DNA of 64,000 bases, taken from Roseburia intestinalis L1-82. GTDB lineage: Bacteria; Bacillota; Clostridia; Lachnospirales; Lachnospiraceae. Shown here piece after piece: positions 8,117 to 16,514 of this stretch. The position numbers were made by a program, and so were the translations under genes. A model generated the notes under the pieces. That model had not been told where the DNA came from and searched no databases. It worked only from the letters and a program-made list of their open reading frames with translations. Positions within the stretch are counted from its first letter, which is position 1, and each line of letters begins with the position of its first letter. Location: the NCBI RefSeq assembly GCF_900537995.1, contig NZ_LR027880.1, positions 3,813,001 to 3,877,000 of the forward strand. Direction: 5' to 3'.

Positions 8117-9814
8117 CTACTTTTTCTTCTCTTTTCCACAATACTGCATCATTATCACGCACTCGACAGTACTTTCGTTGTCCCAACAAAGTTCCTGTGT
8201 TTCCCTGTCTCCAAAATACACCGGAAAACGGAACTTTATGTGCTTCAGGAATCTGCCATCCGGCTGCTCCTGCTCATAAATATCCACCTGTTCCACAAAA
8301 CTGTTAAGAAATTCTTTCTTCTCCAGGTCGGTGAACTTATCATATAGTTTATCAAAATATAAAAGGAATTGATAGACGTTTTCTTCTGATATTTTCTGTT
8401 GCCGGATATTCAGCAGGCGGTTCTTGACTTCTTCTATACTGTTCTCCACGCCTTCAATCTCATCATACAAACGGTATAACCTTGTCTCCATATCCTGATA
8501 TTTCTTCTCATAAAATTTATCCATGATATCCAGATTGTCCATCTGCTGTCCAAGTCTTGCTTTTGCTCCGGTCAGCTGCCTGTGCTGCTTTTCCAATCCT
8601 TCAATCTCTTTTTCTATTTCTTCTGTATCAATTCTTGAACCGATTTTATTCAGAATTGCTTCTTCAAATTTAGGATTCTTCACCAGCTTCCGAATAACTT
8701 CTTCCACTGCATTGTTAATCTTCTCCTCACTCCATTGTTTACGATATCCACATTTATGACCATCTACCAGGCGACGATGTTTGCAGGCATAATAGAAATA
8801 ATCCTTATATAAAGTTCCGTCTTTCTTTTTCTTTCGGTTCACGTTTCCATACATACCACTTCCACATAACGGGCATCTCAATATTCCAGATAAAATATGC
8901 TCATGATCGAGACTATGTGTCTTTTCATATTTCACACCTGTTTTTTCCCGTTTTTGATGTGCCAGCTCCCAGTCTGTTTCTGAAACAATCCCTTCATGGA
9001 TACCATCGTGCAGCATATAATTTTCCTGCTTTACAATGCGGTATTCATTTCTTGTACCAGAAACTTTCTCGTTTTTCCTTCGTCCATAAGCCAGCTTTCC
9101 ACAGTATACCGGATTATCCAGAACGCCTTTTATAAATGATGCGGCAAATGCGTCCAGTGTATTATTCTGTCGTTTTTTCTTTTTATATCCATGCTGGTTC
9201 AGCCATGCGGCAATCGCAGAGATTCCCATATTGGTATGAATAAATTTGTCATAGATCAGACGAATAATCTCTGCTTCGTCCTCTGCAATCTGCAATTCTC
9301 CATTTACTAATTCATAACCATACGGAGCAAATCCACCATTCCATTTTCCTTCCCTGGCTTTCTGCTTACGTCCTTCCATTGTCTGAACAAGGATATTCTC
9401 TCGTTCGATCTCTGCCACCGCAGACAGAACAGAAATCATCAGCTTTCCACTATCTTTTGAGCTGTCAATTCCATCTTCTACACAGATCAGATTCACTCCA
9501 AAATCCTGCATCCTCTGCAGAGAGTTTAATACATCTGCTGCATTACGACCGAATCTGGAAAGCTTGAACACCAGTACAAACTGTACCTCATCTGTTCCAT
9601 TCTCAATATTATCCAACATTCTCTGAAATTCCGGTCTGCCCTCTACGCTCTTTCCAGACTTACCTTCATCTGAATACTCATTTACGATTTCCATATTCTG
9701 AAATTCCGCATATCTCTTGAGTTTTTCTTTCTGAGCATCCAGACTGTAGCCATCTACCTGCATGGTTGTGGATACTCTGGTATATATATCGCATTTAATC
9801 TTTTTATTCTTCAT
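8117..9814 (-). CDS. Large serine recombinase (TndX/TnpX-like)
   Basis: The 565-residue protein catalyses site-specific integration and excision. The N-terminal resolvase domain (residues 8-150) has the catalytic serine in YTRVSTTMQVDGYSL and the arginine-bearing KLSRFGRNAADVLNS. A recombinase domain follows (NGGFAPYGYEL...), then a zinc ribbon (RCPLCGSGMYG ... YACKHRR ... HKCGYRK) and a C-terminal coiled coil. Length and order are normal, so it should be active. GAGG lies 6-7 bases before ATG, and a promoter is predicted at 9857-9885. It is placed at one end of the mobilizable region, as is usual for such integrases. Confidence 0.92.
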   Translation of the reverse strand: MKNKKIKCDIYTRVSTTMQVDGYSLDAQKEKLKRYAEFQNMEIVNEYSDEGKSGKSVEGRPEFQRMLDNIENGTDEVQFVLVFKLSRFGRNAADVLNSLQRMQDFGVNLICVEDGIDSSKDSGKLMISVLSAVAEIERENILVQTMEGRKQKAREGKWNGGFAPYGYELVNGELQIAEDEAEIIRLIYDKFIHTNMGISAIAAWLNQHGYKKKKRQNNTLDAFAASFIKGVLDNPVYCGKLAYGRRKNEKVSGTRNEYRIVKQENYMLHDGIHEGIVSETDWELAHQKREKTGVKYEKTHSLDHEHILSGILRCPLCGSGMYGNVNRKKKKDGTLYKDYFYYACKHRRLVDGHKCGYRKQWSEEKINNAVEEVIRKLVKNPKFEEAILNKIGSRIDTEEIEKEIEGLEKQHRQLTGAKARLGQQMDNLDIMDKFYEKKYQDMETRLYRLYDEIEGVENSIEEVKNRLLNIRQQKISEENVYQFLLYFDKLYDKFTDLEKKEFLNSFVEQVDIYEQEQPDGRFLKHIKFRFPVYFGDRETQELCWDNESTVECVIMMQYCGKEKKK

Positions 9815-9856
9815 AATCTTCCTCGCAGTATAACTCTGTTTTATTGTCCCAACCTT

Positions 9857-9885
9857 ATTTTAGTACTTGTTCCAACTATTTTCAA
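9857..9885 (-). promoter_or_regulatory. Probable sigma-A promoter of the recombinase gene
   Basis: Read leftward: TTGAAA (9885-9880), a 17-base spacer, TAAAAT (9862-9857). The start codon is about 43 bases further on. Confidence 0.55.
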
Positions 9886-9958
9886 TACTTATTTTCCGTA
9901 TTGACGCATTTCTTCGCCAATCGTATAATTAAGTTAGATACAGAGCATTTCTGTTATC

Positions 9959-10050
9959 AAAATATTGCCCGCCCACCATTGGCGACTTATAAATGATTGG
10001 CTCGAAAATATTGTTCGCTTACCGGAAGCGTCTAATAAATGTCCGGCTTG
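9959..10050. repeat. Two tandem copies of a 46-bp repeat
   Basis: Copy 1 (9959-10004) and copy 2 (10005-10050) share AAAATATTG, then CGC..ACC, GCG.CT.ATAAATG and GGCT.G at the same offsets, with a third start (AAAATTATT) at 10051. The repeat fills much of the 337-base intergenic space between the recombinase and the toxin/antitoxin genes. It could be a binding array for the recombinase, an excisionase or the antitoxin. Confidence 0.6.
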
Positions 10051-10083
10051 AAAATTATTTAGAAATAATTTCTGTTTTTGATA

Positions 10084-10112
10084 TTGTGTTTTTATCACAC
10101 ATTGCATATACT
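10084..10112 (+). promoter_or_regulatory. Promoter with possible operator for the GNAT toxin/antitoxin pair
   Basis: TTGTGT (10084-10089), 17 bases, TATACT (10107-10112). The spacer holds an inverted repeat, TGTG...CACA (10085-10099), that could be an autoregulatory operator. It lies 40 bases upstream of the antitoxin-like gene. Confidence 0.45.
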
Positions 10113-10151
10113 ATAAATACACAAAAAAGCCAAAAAAGAGGAGGTGTTAGT

Positions 10152-10337
10152 ATGGCTACTTCAAGTATTACTCATAATTTTGTCGTATCCAATCCAAATA
10201 GCGTAAAGCGTTTTGTCGCAGCAATTGACGAAGCCGACCGTGACCGCACACCAAAGCAGACACTTCCCGGACGTCAGTTAACGAACCCACAGGAAATCTT
10301 AGCTTTAATGTCAAAAAGGAAGAAAAAACATGTCTGA
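10152..10337 (+). CDS. Putative antitoxin of a GNAT toxin pair
   Basis: This 61-residue protein starts MATSSITHNFVVSNPNSVKR and ends in a basic tail SKRKKKHV. GAGGAGG precedes ATG by 7 bases. Its last codons overlap the start of the acetyltransferase gene by 8 bases (ATGTCTGA), the arrangement expected of a toxin/antitoxin operon. Small proteins of this look precede GNAT-domain genes in many Firmicutes mobile elements, from memory. Antitoxin function is inferred from size and position only. Confidence 0.5.
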   Translation: MATSSITHNFVVSNPNSVKRFVAAIDEADRDRTPKQTLPGRQLTNPQEILALMSKRKKKHV

Positions 10338-10938
10338 TAAATATTTTACCGTTAATATTCGGGCATATTTGGATAAAGACGAACCGACATATATCGGAGA
10401 GGAAAGTCTTTACGACTTACTCTCCGATTTTTCTTGTCCCAAAAATCCCGATGTGGAATACTTTTTATTACATAATGCGATTGAGTTTACCAAAAAAGAT
10501 CAATCTATCACTTATCTGGTATTTGATGCTGAAGATGCTTCACTGGTTGGTTATTTTTCACTTACAGTAAAACCCATCTCTGTCCGTGCTTCAAATATCA
10601 GCAAGACAATGGCAAAAAAGCTGTCCCGTGTCAGTATTTTGGATGAAGAAACACAATCCTATACTACCGCAGCTTACCTGATCGCCCAGTTGGGAAAGAA
10701 CTATTCTCTTCCAAAGGAAAAACGAATTCCTGGAAATATTCTACTGGGATTTGCACTGGAAACCATATCCAGTCTCAAATATTCCGTAGGTGGCGTTATG
10801 GAGTTTCTTGAATGCGAAGATAATGAATTTCTTCTGAGCTTTTATACGCAGAATCATTTCAAGCCATTTGATACTCGTATTACCGCTTCTCAGAATAATG
10901 AGCCACACACTCTGCATCAGCTTTTAAAATTTATTTGA
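10330..10938 (+). CDS. GNAT-domain protein, possible toxin
   Basis: The 202-residue protein has a GNAT-like fold. SITYLVFDAEDASLVGYFSL looks like the central strands, and IPGNILLGFALETISSLKYS the acetyl-CoA helix. The C-terminal EDNEFLLSFYTQNHFKPFD is similar to the N..L..FY...GF motif of acetyltransferases. GNAT toxins of the TacT/AtaT type acetylate aminoacyl-tRNA. Here that role is suggested by the overlapping small upstream gene and by the mobile-element setting, not by catalytic evidence. A terminator follows. Confidence 0.55.
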   Translation: MSDKYFTVNIRAYLDKDEPTYIGEESLYDLLSDFSCPKNPDVEYFLLHNAIEFTKKDQSITYLVFDAEDASLVGYFSLTVKPISVRASNISKTMAKKLSRVSILDEETQSYTTAAYLIAQLGKNYSLPKEKRIPGNILLGFALETISSLKYSVGGVMEFLECEDNEFLLSFYTQNHFKPFDTRITASQNNEPHTLHQLLKFI

Positions 10939-10956
10939 TTTAAAAATACATGAAAA

Positions 10957-11008
10957 AAGCGACAGTCTGATTTACATTTTGTATTTCAGGAAACTGCCGC
11001 TTCTTTTT
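10957..11008. terminator. Bidirectional terminator after the GNAT gene
   Basis: AAGCGACAGT / ACTGCCGCTT stem (10957-10966 with 10993-11002), with TTTTTCT to the right and an A-run to the left. It overlaps the 3' end of the leftward 44-codon ORF. Confidence 0.65.
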
Positions 11009-11120
11009 CTTCCTTATTCTGTTTTTCTTCCTCCAACTCCCGGAGGACTTCTTCGCCGTACTTATCAATCATCCGTACCAGAAAATCAATGCACCGCTCA
11101 AATTCAATATTCTGTTGCAT
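10986..11120 (-). CDS. Small 44-residue acidic protein, unknown
   Basis: The frame starts MQQNIEFERCIDFLVRMIDK and ends in a charged helix rich in E and K. A strong ribosome binding site (GGGAGGAG, 4-5 bases before ATG) supports translation. The stop codon lies inside the shared terminator. Similar short helical proteins are common cargo of Tn4451/Tn1549-type elements, from memory. The function is unknown. Confidence 0.55.
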   Translation of the reverse strand: MQQNIEFERCIDFLVRMIDKYGEEVLRELEEEKQNKEEKEAAVS

Positions 11121-11304
11121 AAGCTCCTCCCGTTATTGTTTGTTCTGAGCTTATTTTACAGAACCTGCCTGAAAACCACATTGAATAGAAATTGATTGTA
11201 AATTGACACAATCACTTTAAAAATATCCGCATTTTCTTGAATCGAATGTATGTTCGTGTATATGATAGATATACTCAATCTTAACTACGAAAGGGGAATT
11301 TCTA

Positions 11305-13599
11305 TTGAATCGATGCGATTTTTCTTCTATTAGCACTTGCTTAAAAAATCATATCAGCGAAAGTAATCAAATGAGTCAGCCTGATTTTTTATACGTGGAT
11401 GATCCGGTAAATCAGGATTTTTCAATGGACAACGGTCTGGTTTGCCGCTGGATGACTGGTCAGGCTAAAATCAGTCCTAAAATATCCGCTTACTATTCCA
11501 AGCCATCCAATCAGGAAAAATTAGCCCATACCATCCACCAGAATCTTCTTCCACTGATGTCTGACTGTAATATGGCTATACAAGATATTTACACTTTATT
11601 CATTCAGGATGACAGCATCTCAGATGCAAAAAAGAAAAATCTGACTCCCTTATATAAACCAGCCAGTTCAAGACTGCTGTTTCTTGCAAAACTGATTTCT
11701 TTTGGCATGGAACGCCAATTCATCAAACGTAATACCAAAAATCAGAAGCTGCTCGCCGGAGGCGCTTTATCCACCATTGTGCTGGATTATATTATGGACA
11801 GTGAGGTTCCGAAACCATGCCGTCATTTTATCGGAAGAGATAAAGAACTGGAAGAATTATATACCGTGCTTGAGGAAAACCGTCATGTTTTTCTTTGCGG
11901 AATCGCCGGAATCGGAAAAAGTGAACTTGTCAAAGCCTACGCAAAGCGGTACATAAAGCAATACACCAATATACTTTATATAGAATATACCGGCAATCTT
12001 CATCAGGATATTACTGACATGGATTTTATTGACGATCCGCCGGAAAGCACTGACCAGGAACGGTTTCAAAGACATAACCGTTTTCTGCGTTCCCTGAAAT
12101 CTGATACTCTGCTTATCATAGATAATTTTAATGTCACTGCGACACAGGACAGCTTTCTGTCAGTAGTATTAAAATATCGCTGCCAGATTTTGTTTACAAC
12201 CCGAAGCAAACTGGATGAATACTGTACTCTGCCATTAAAAGAAATAGAGGATATGAACGCTCTCTTCCAGCTGGCATCAGTATTTTATTCAGAGGCAGAC
12301 ACGTACCGGGCAACAGTTGAAAAGATCATCGAAACTGTTCACTCTCATACTCTTGCCGTGGAACTGGCAGCAAAACTTCTGGAAAATGGAATCTCAACTC
12401 CAGACCAGTTATTAACAAGACTTCAGGTGGAAAAAGCATCTTTCCATAACGAAGATAAAATTAAAATAATCAAAGATGGACAAAGCAGCAAAGCCACCTA
12501 TTACAATCATATCCATACGCTGTTTTCGTTATACACTTTATCTCTTAAACAGCAGGATATCATGTGTAATATGTGCTTTCTTCCTTCCACCGGTATTTCT
12601 GCCCGTATATTTGCCAAATGGCTGGAACTGCCCACACTAAATGAGATCAACGATTTAATTGAGACTGGTTTTGTCCAAACAACAAAACGTCGCACTATCT
12701 CTCTGCATCCGATGATTCAGGAAATCACCCTTTCAGAGACAAAACCATCTGTAACTCGCTGCCACATATTACTGGATTCTTTACAGAAAATATGTTTAAT
12801 GCATGGAATTGAAGTCGATTATTACAAGAAGCTGTTTCAGACAGCAGGAAACATCATAGAATTGATTAAAAAAGATGATATACCAAAATATCTACTTTTT
12901 CTGGAAAATGTTTTTCCATATATGGATAATTATAATTACCAGAAAGGTATGAAAGAAATCATTCAGGAATTAAAAAATTTTTTGAAGCCTAAAGACATTG
13001 GCACCGATTCTGACCGGGCATTGTTACTGGATTTTCAGGCTACTCTTGAAATCAAGCCAGAAAAAGCAATAAAACTGGAAAAGGATGCACTTGCCCAGAT
13101 AGAAAATATCACTGCTGACAATGCTCGCCTTGTTTCCAACCTTCATGCCAATCTCGGTGGACTTTACCGCATGAACGGTCATCCCGATCTTGCAAGAGAA
13201 CACATGGAAAAAAGTATCTCACTGCTTGACCAATTTAACCTGCTTCATATAAATGACAGCATACCTCAGATTGCCAATTATGCAATGTTCCTGACAGAAC
13301 AGCAGGAACCCGAAAGAGGCATCTCTGAATTGCAAAAATTATCCGGCATCATCAAGGAATACCATTCCGATGACTGTCTGGATTATGCCAAAGTACAGGA
13401 AACCCTTGGAACCATTTATCTGATGACTGCCAATCTTCCGCAAGCCAAAACACATTTTAAAAGAGCTTTCAAAATATATGAAAAGATCTGGGCTGATGAA
13501 CCAGAAATGATTGAAGCAAAATATCAGGAAATTCAGGAGTTATATCCACAGATTGGATTTTGCATTGGAAAAAATCTATTCGGTCTTTTAACAAAATAA
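11305..13599 (+). CDS. STAND-type NB-ARC ATPase with C-terminal TPR repeats
   Basis: The 764-residue protein begins at TTG with GGGG eight bases upstream. Residues 1-170 form an unfamiliar helical domain (CRWMTGQAKISPKISAYY). The NB-ARC module starts at HFIGRDKELEEL, with Walker A GIAGIGKS (about 199-206), Walker B DTLLIIDNF (about 267-275), the ILFTTRS sensor and a HTLAVELAAKLL helix. A winged-helix stretch and TPR-like helices (about 580-740: LHANLGGLYRMNGHPDLARE) follow. Such signalling ATPases act as regulators or as antiphage sensors. The N-terminal domain would be the effector or adaptor, and I cannot assign it. It is monocistronic inside the mobile region. Confidence 0.75.
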   Translation: MNRCDFSSISTCLKNHISESNQMSQPDFLYVDDPVNQDFSMDNGLVCRWMTGQAKISPKISAYYSKPSNQEKLAHTIHQNLLPLMSDCNMAIQDIYTLFIQDDSISDAKKKNLTPLYKPASSRLLFLAKLISFGMERQFIKRNTKNQKLLAGGALSTIVLDYIMDSEVPKPCRHFIGRDKELEELYTVLEENRHVFLCGIAGIGKSELVKAYAKRYIKQYTNILYIEYTGNLHQDITDMDFIDDPPESTDQERFQRHNRFLRSLKSDTLLIIDNFNVTATQDSFLSVVLKYRCQILFTTRSKLDEYCTLPLKEIEDMNALFQLASVFYSEADTYRATVEKIIETVHSHTLAVELAAKLLENGISTPDQLLTRLQVEKASFHNEDKIKIIKDGQSSKATYYNHIHTLFSLYTLSLKQQDIMCNMCFLPSTGISARIFAKWLELPTLNEINDLIETGFVQTTKRRTISLHPMIQEITLSETKPSVTRCHILLDSLQKICLMHGIEVDYYKKLFQTAGNIIELIKKDDIPKYLLFLENVFPYMDNYNYQKGMKEIIQELKNFLKPKDIGTDSDRALLLDFQATLEIKPEKAIKLEKDALAQIENITADNARLVSNLHANLGGLYRMNGHPDLAREHMEKSISLLDQFNLLHINDSIPQIANYAMFLTEQQEPERGISELQKLSGIIKEYHSDDCLDYAKVQETLGTIYLMTANLPQAKTHFKRAFKIYEKIWADEPEMIEAKYQEIQELYPQIGFCIGKNLFGLLTK

Positions 13600-13608
13600 G
13601 TATAATTT

Positions 13609-13638
13609 ACGGCGGGCAACTTGCCCGCCGTTATATTC
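13609..13638. terminator. Terminator between convergent STAND and ABC genes
   Basis: ACGGCGGGCAA / TTGCCCGCCGT, an 11-bp GC-rich stem with a very short loop. The U-tract to the right is interrupted (TATATT). It lies 10 bases after the STAND stop and next to the ABC ATPase stop. Confidence 0.7.
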
Positions 13639-14509
13639 AACTATTCGTCAAATAAATATATGCATCTTCCAAAGTGATATCATTATCCAGGACACAATTC
13701 TCATTTGGCTTTCCTTTGCTTAATACTTTCATATGAATTCCATTTTCTACATACTGCTTAGATGATATAGAATAATTGGCTTCTAACAAACGGGCTTCTT
13801 CTGCATTTTGTACCGTACAATTCCAAACACAGCCCTTTGCATTTTCCAGCAACCCACTCACGCTTCCAGAATATAAAAAACTTCCCTTTTTCATAATGGC
13901 AAGCTGTGTACAGGTTGCTGCTAAATCTTCTACTACATGAGTGGAAAACAGCACAGTTCTATCCTTTGAAAAATCAACCAAAAGATTGCGGATCCTGATT
14001 CTTTCTTCCGGATCTAACCCGGTGGTAGGTTCATCAATAATCAAAAAATCCGGATTATTAAGAAGTGCCTGTATGAGTCCGACACGTCTCTTCATACCAC
14101 CAGATAATTGCCGCATTTTTTTATTCTGATGCTCTGTAAGAGAAGTCTTTTCCAGATAATAGGGAATTCTTTGTTCGAGGTCATTTCTGGCTACTCCTGA
14201 CAGTCCCCCCATATATACAAGACATTCTTTCACCGTAAGATTCGGATATAAGTCGATTTCCTGTGGAAGATAACCAATCTTTTTCTGTATTTTCTCATAA
14301 TTTCCCTCGTTATACAGAATTCCATCAAGGGAAACCATTCCTTCCGTTTGTTTTAAAACAGTTGTAAGAACCCTCATCAAAGTGGTTTTTCCGGCACCAT
14401 TCTCACCCAAAAGTCCGTAAATTCCCTTAGGTATTTCAAGAGATGCCTTATTTACTGCAACTACACCATTTTTAAATCTAACTGTTAAATCATTTATTCT
14501 AATACTCAT
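13637..14509 (-). CDS. ABC transporter ATP-binding protein
   Basis: The 290-residue ATPase subunit has Walker A GENGAGKT, the signature LSGGMKRRVG, Walker B FLIIDEPTTGLD and the H-loop STHVVED. A roughly 80-residue C-terminal tail is typical of ABC-2/bacteriocin-type exporters. It is the last gene of a leftward operon with two membrane subunits (3 bases after the second). I infer export or self-protection; the substrate is unknown. Confidence 0.9.
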   Translation of the reverse strand: MSIRINDLTVRFKNGVVAVNKASLEIPKGIYGLLGENGAGKTTLMRVLTTVLKQTEGMVSLDGILYNEGNYEKIQKKIGYLPQEIDLYPNLTVKECLVYMGGLSGVARNDLEQRIPYYLEKTSLTEHQNKKMRQLSGGMKRRVGLIQALLNNPDFLIIDEPTTGLDPEERIRIRNLLVDFSKDRTVLFSTHVVEDLAATCTQLAIMKKGSFLYSGSVSGLLENAKGCVWNCTVQNAEEARLLEANYSISSKQYVENGIHMKVLSKGKPNENCVLDNDITLEDAYIYLTNS

Positions 14510-14512
14510 AAT

Positions 14513-15169
14513 CTATCCTCTTTTCTTTAAAGTCATTGGTAATACTGCAAATAAAAACAGCCCCGCTATAAAAGACACAAGCGTTCCATAAATCCAACTC
14601 TCGGACATTAATTGAGTAGGTTCACAAAAGCTGAAAGAAAACAATCCCAGATTTCCGAAAAATGAACTTCCCGCTTTTGATATAAGTCCAATGACAATTC
14701 CAAATAAACATCCAATACCTGCCCACATATTTCGAAGCAATGTACACAAAATCACAGAGCATATACTCCAATGCCAGATAGTTCCAAACATTGCAATGAA
14801 ATATAAAAGAAATATCTGAATACCCGAAATGCCTTCGTTTACACTGCCCGGTTTTTGCCAGAAAAACAAAACATATCCAACACAGGAAAGTATTAATAAA
14901 TATAATATTTGAACGCCCACTCTCTGCGATATTACTTTTAACTGCTTTTTTTGATCATACAAATGAAATACATCGGCACGCTTACTTTTTACTTCCATCA
15001 AATATGTGTCACTACAAAAAATAATTGTTAAAAATGCTATTGGCGACTGAATCGCTGAACCGATTTCTTCATAGTATATAATCGGATGAATAGCACACAA
15101 TATCAGTATAAATGCACATGAATAAAAAATCTTATATAACGACAGGCAGTTTTTTAGTTCCGTTTTCAA
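14513..15169 (-). CDS. ABC-2-type membrane subunit, second permease
   Basis: The 218-residue protein has about six hydrophobic segments. I place the start at the TTG at 15169, which overlaps the TGA of the upstream permease (TTGA) and follows AGGAGGAGGG at about 5 bases. The ATG 13 codons earlier lies within the upstream gene and lacks a site. It matches no named family at sequence level, but position and topology make it the partner permease of the ATPase. Confidence 0.7.
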   Translation of the reverse strand: MKTELKNCLSLYKIFYSCAFILILCAIHPIIYYEEIGSAIQSPIAFLTIIFCSDTYLMEVKSKRADVFHLYDQKKQLKVISQRVGVQILYLLILSCVGYVLFFWQKPGSVNEGISGIQIFLLYFIAMFGTIWHWSICSVILCTLLRNMWAGIGCLFGIVIGLISKAGSSFFGNLGLFSFSFCEPTQLMSESWIYGTLVSFIAGLFLFAVLPMTLKKRG

Positions 15170-16236
15170 TGAACCCTCCTCCTTTTCCAGATTGTAACAG
15201 AAATACATACTAATATAACTGATGAAATTACAAGAATAATCTGATTTATGTTTGACATTTTGGCTACATGTGTTTCAAAAAATCTGCCAGGGAATCGCAC
15301 CATAATAGAGAACGGTCTCATATAATAAATATCATTCTTCATGGTCAGCATATTTGAATATATAATGTGTAAAAACAAGATTGGTGCTGCCGGAAGCGGA
15401 TTTTTAAATATTACTGCTGTAATTGTATAGACACAACATATCATCAAAAGATTCGGAATAATATAGATCAGAGAATTCACGCAAAAATCAATTGGTGTTA
15501 CTGGAAAGCCCGATTCTAAAGACGTTTTCAAACACAGCATAAAGAATATAACATTCAAAATCACTAATACTCCCAGCATACTAATGAATCCGCTTATTAC
15601 TTTCCCACATATATATTGGACTGCCGTAACAGGCTTTGTATGTAATAATTCATAGGTACTTTTTCGTGTATCCTGAATAAATAAAAATGATAGCAAGACT
15701 GTTGCAAAAAAGGCCATATGCAATCCTGCAAAATCCGTAAATTTTTTGGCAAAGTACCAGGAAAAAGAATGTTCGGATAATTTCCGCTCGATATAATGAT
15801 TGATTTCTTCTGCTGTCCCCTTATGAATTTCAAGGTCCTCATAAGCATATATTGCATTATAATAGCCATATTGGGATTCCAAAAACTCAGAAGCAGTCTT
15901 TACATCCATATTCTGAATTTCTTTCATTACATGATCTGCTTCCTGCCTGCTAAATCCAAAACCATTTTTGGAGGTGTCCATTAACGTCTCTTTGATCGTA
16001 TCTTCCCACTCCCTTCTTCTTTCTTTATCATCAGATGTGGGAATGTACCCATCCATGACATCAGCATCTTCCAATGCTACGTCATTTTGTGTGATCTGTT
16101 CATTCTGTTTGATATAATGAATTTGCAAATACGATGACAGACATTGATACATACTGGCAACTATAATAATCAAGCCAATCCACAAAACAGGGTTCTTTAA
16201 ATAATCAAGTATACTTCTTTTTATGATTGTTTTCAT
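15166..16236 (-). CDS. ABC-2-type membrane subunit, first permease
   Basis: The 356-residue permease has an N-terminal membrane anchor (residues 15-40), a roughly 130-residue extracellular loop and then five or six membrane segments. TRKSTYELLHTKPVTAVQYI is the cytoplasmic coupling-type motif seen in ABC-2 exporters. Its ATG lies only 6 bases from the end of an IS110 element, so the native leader and promoter are displaced. Expression would need read-through or a promoter inside the IS. Confidence 0.8.
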   Translation of the reverse strand: MKTIIKRSILDYLKNPVLWIGLIIIVASMYQCLSSYLQIHYIKQNEQITQNDVALEDADVMDGYIPTSDDKERRREWEDTIKETLMDTSKNGFGFSRQEADHVMKEIQNMDVKTASEFLESQYGYYNAIYAYEDLEIHKGTAEEINHYIERKLSEHSFSWYFAKKFTDFAGLHMAFFATVLLSFLFIQDTRKSTYELLHTKPVTAVQYICGKVISGFISMLGVLVILNVIFFMLCLKTSLESGFPVTPIDFCVNSLIYIIPNLLMICCVYTITAVIFKNPLPAAPILFLHIIYSNMLTMKNDIYYMRPFSIMVRFPGRFFETHVAKMSNINQIILVISSVILVCISVTIWKRRRVH

Positions 16237-16242
16237 TGTATC

Positions 16243-16514
16243 TCTTGTATGATAATTAGGAAGTTAATTATCACATATTTCCTTTCTTTTAATATCGTGG
16301 TTCAATACAATTCAGATACTATGGACTTTTGATTTGTTTTCTGTAGCTTGACTACTCAACTGGAGTGTATTGCCACTACCTTTATCTGAATTGTTTATTA
16401 GCTGGATGTTGCCGGAGTGTTTTTCACTCAGAGTACTTATTTCTATCAAGTCTACGATGATAATCGTTGGTGGACATCATGGTATCAGACTTTAGGAAAG
16501 GGAGGTACAACCTC
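16243..16514 (+). ncRNA. Candidate bridge RNA region of IS110 copy 1
   Basis: IS110 recombinases use a bridge RNA transcribed from the long non-coding end to pick donor and target. This element has 272 untranslated bases upstream of the recombinase gene and only 137 downstream, so the RNA most likely lies here. I assign it from family knowledge and layout; I did not fold it or locate the guide loops. Confidence 0.5.

Noticed and set aside
8170..8195. 13-base match TTGTCCCAACAAA between the recombinase 3' end and rlmD (about 27557) as an attachment core
   Set aside because: The two copies are in opposite orientation, and matches of this length are expected by chance in 64 kb.
15597..15869. 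90-codon leftward frame inside the first ABC permease gene
   Set aside because: It is the permease coding sequence read in another frame on the same strand, with no ribosome binding site of its own.
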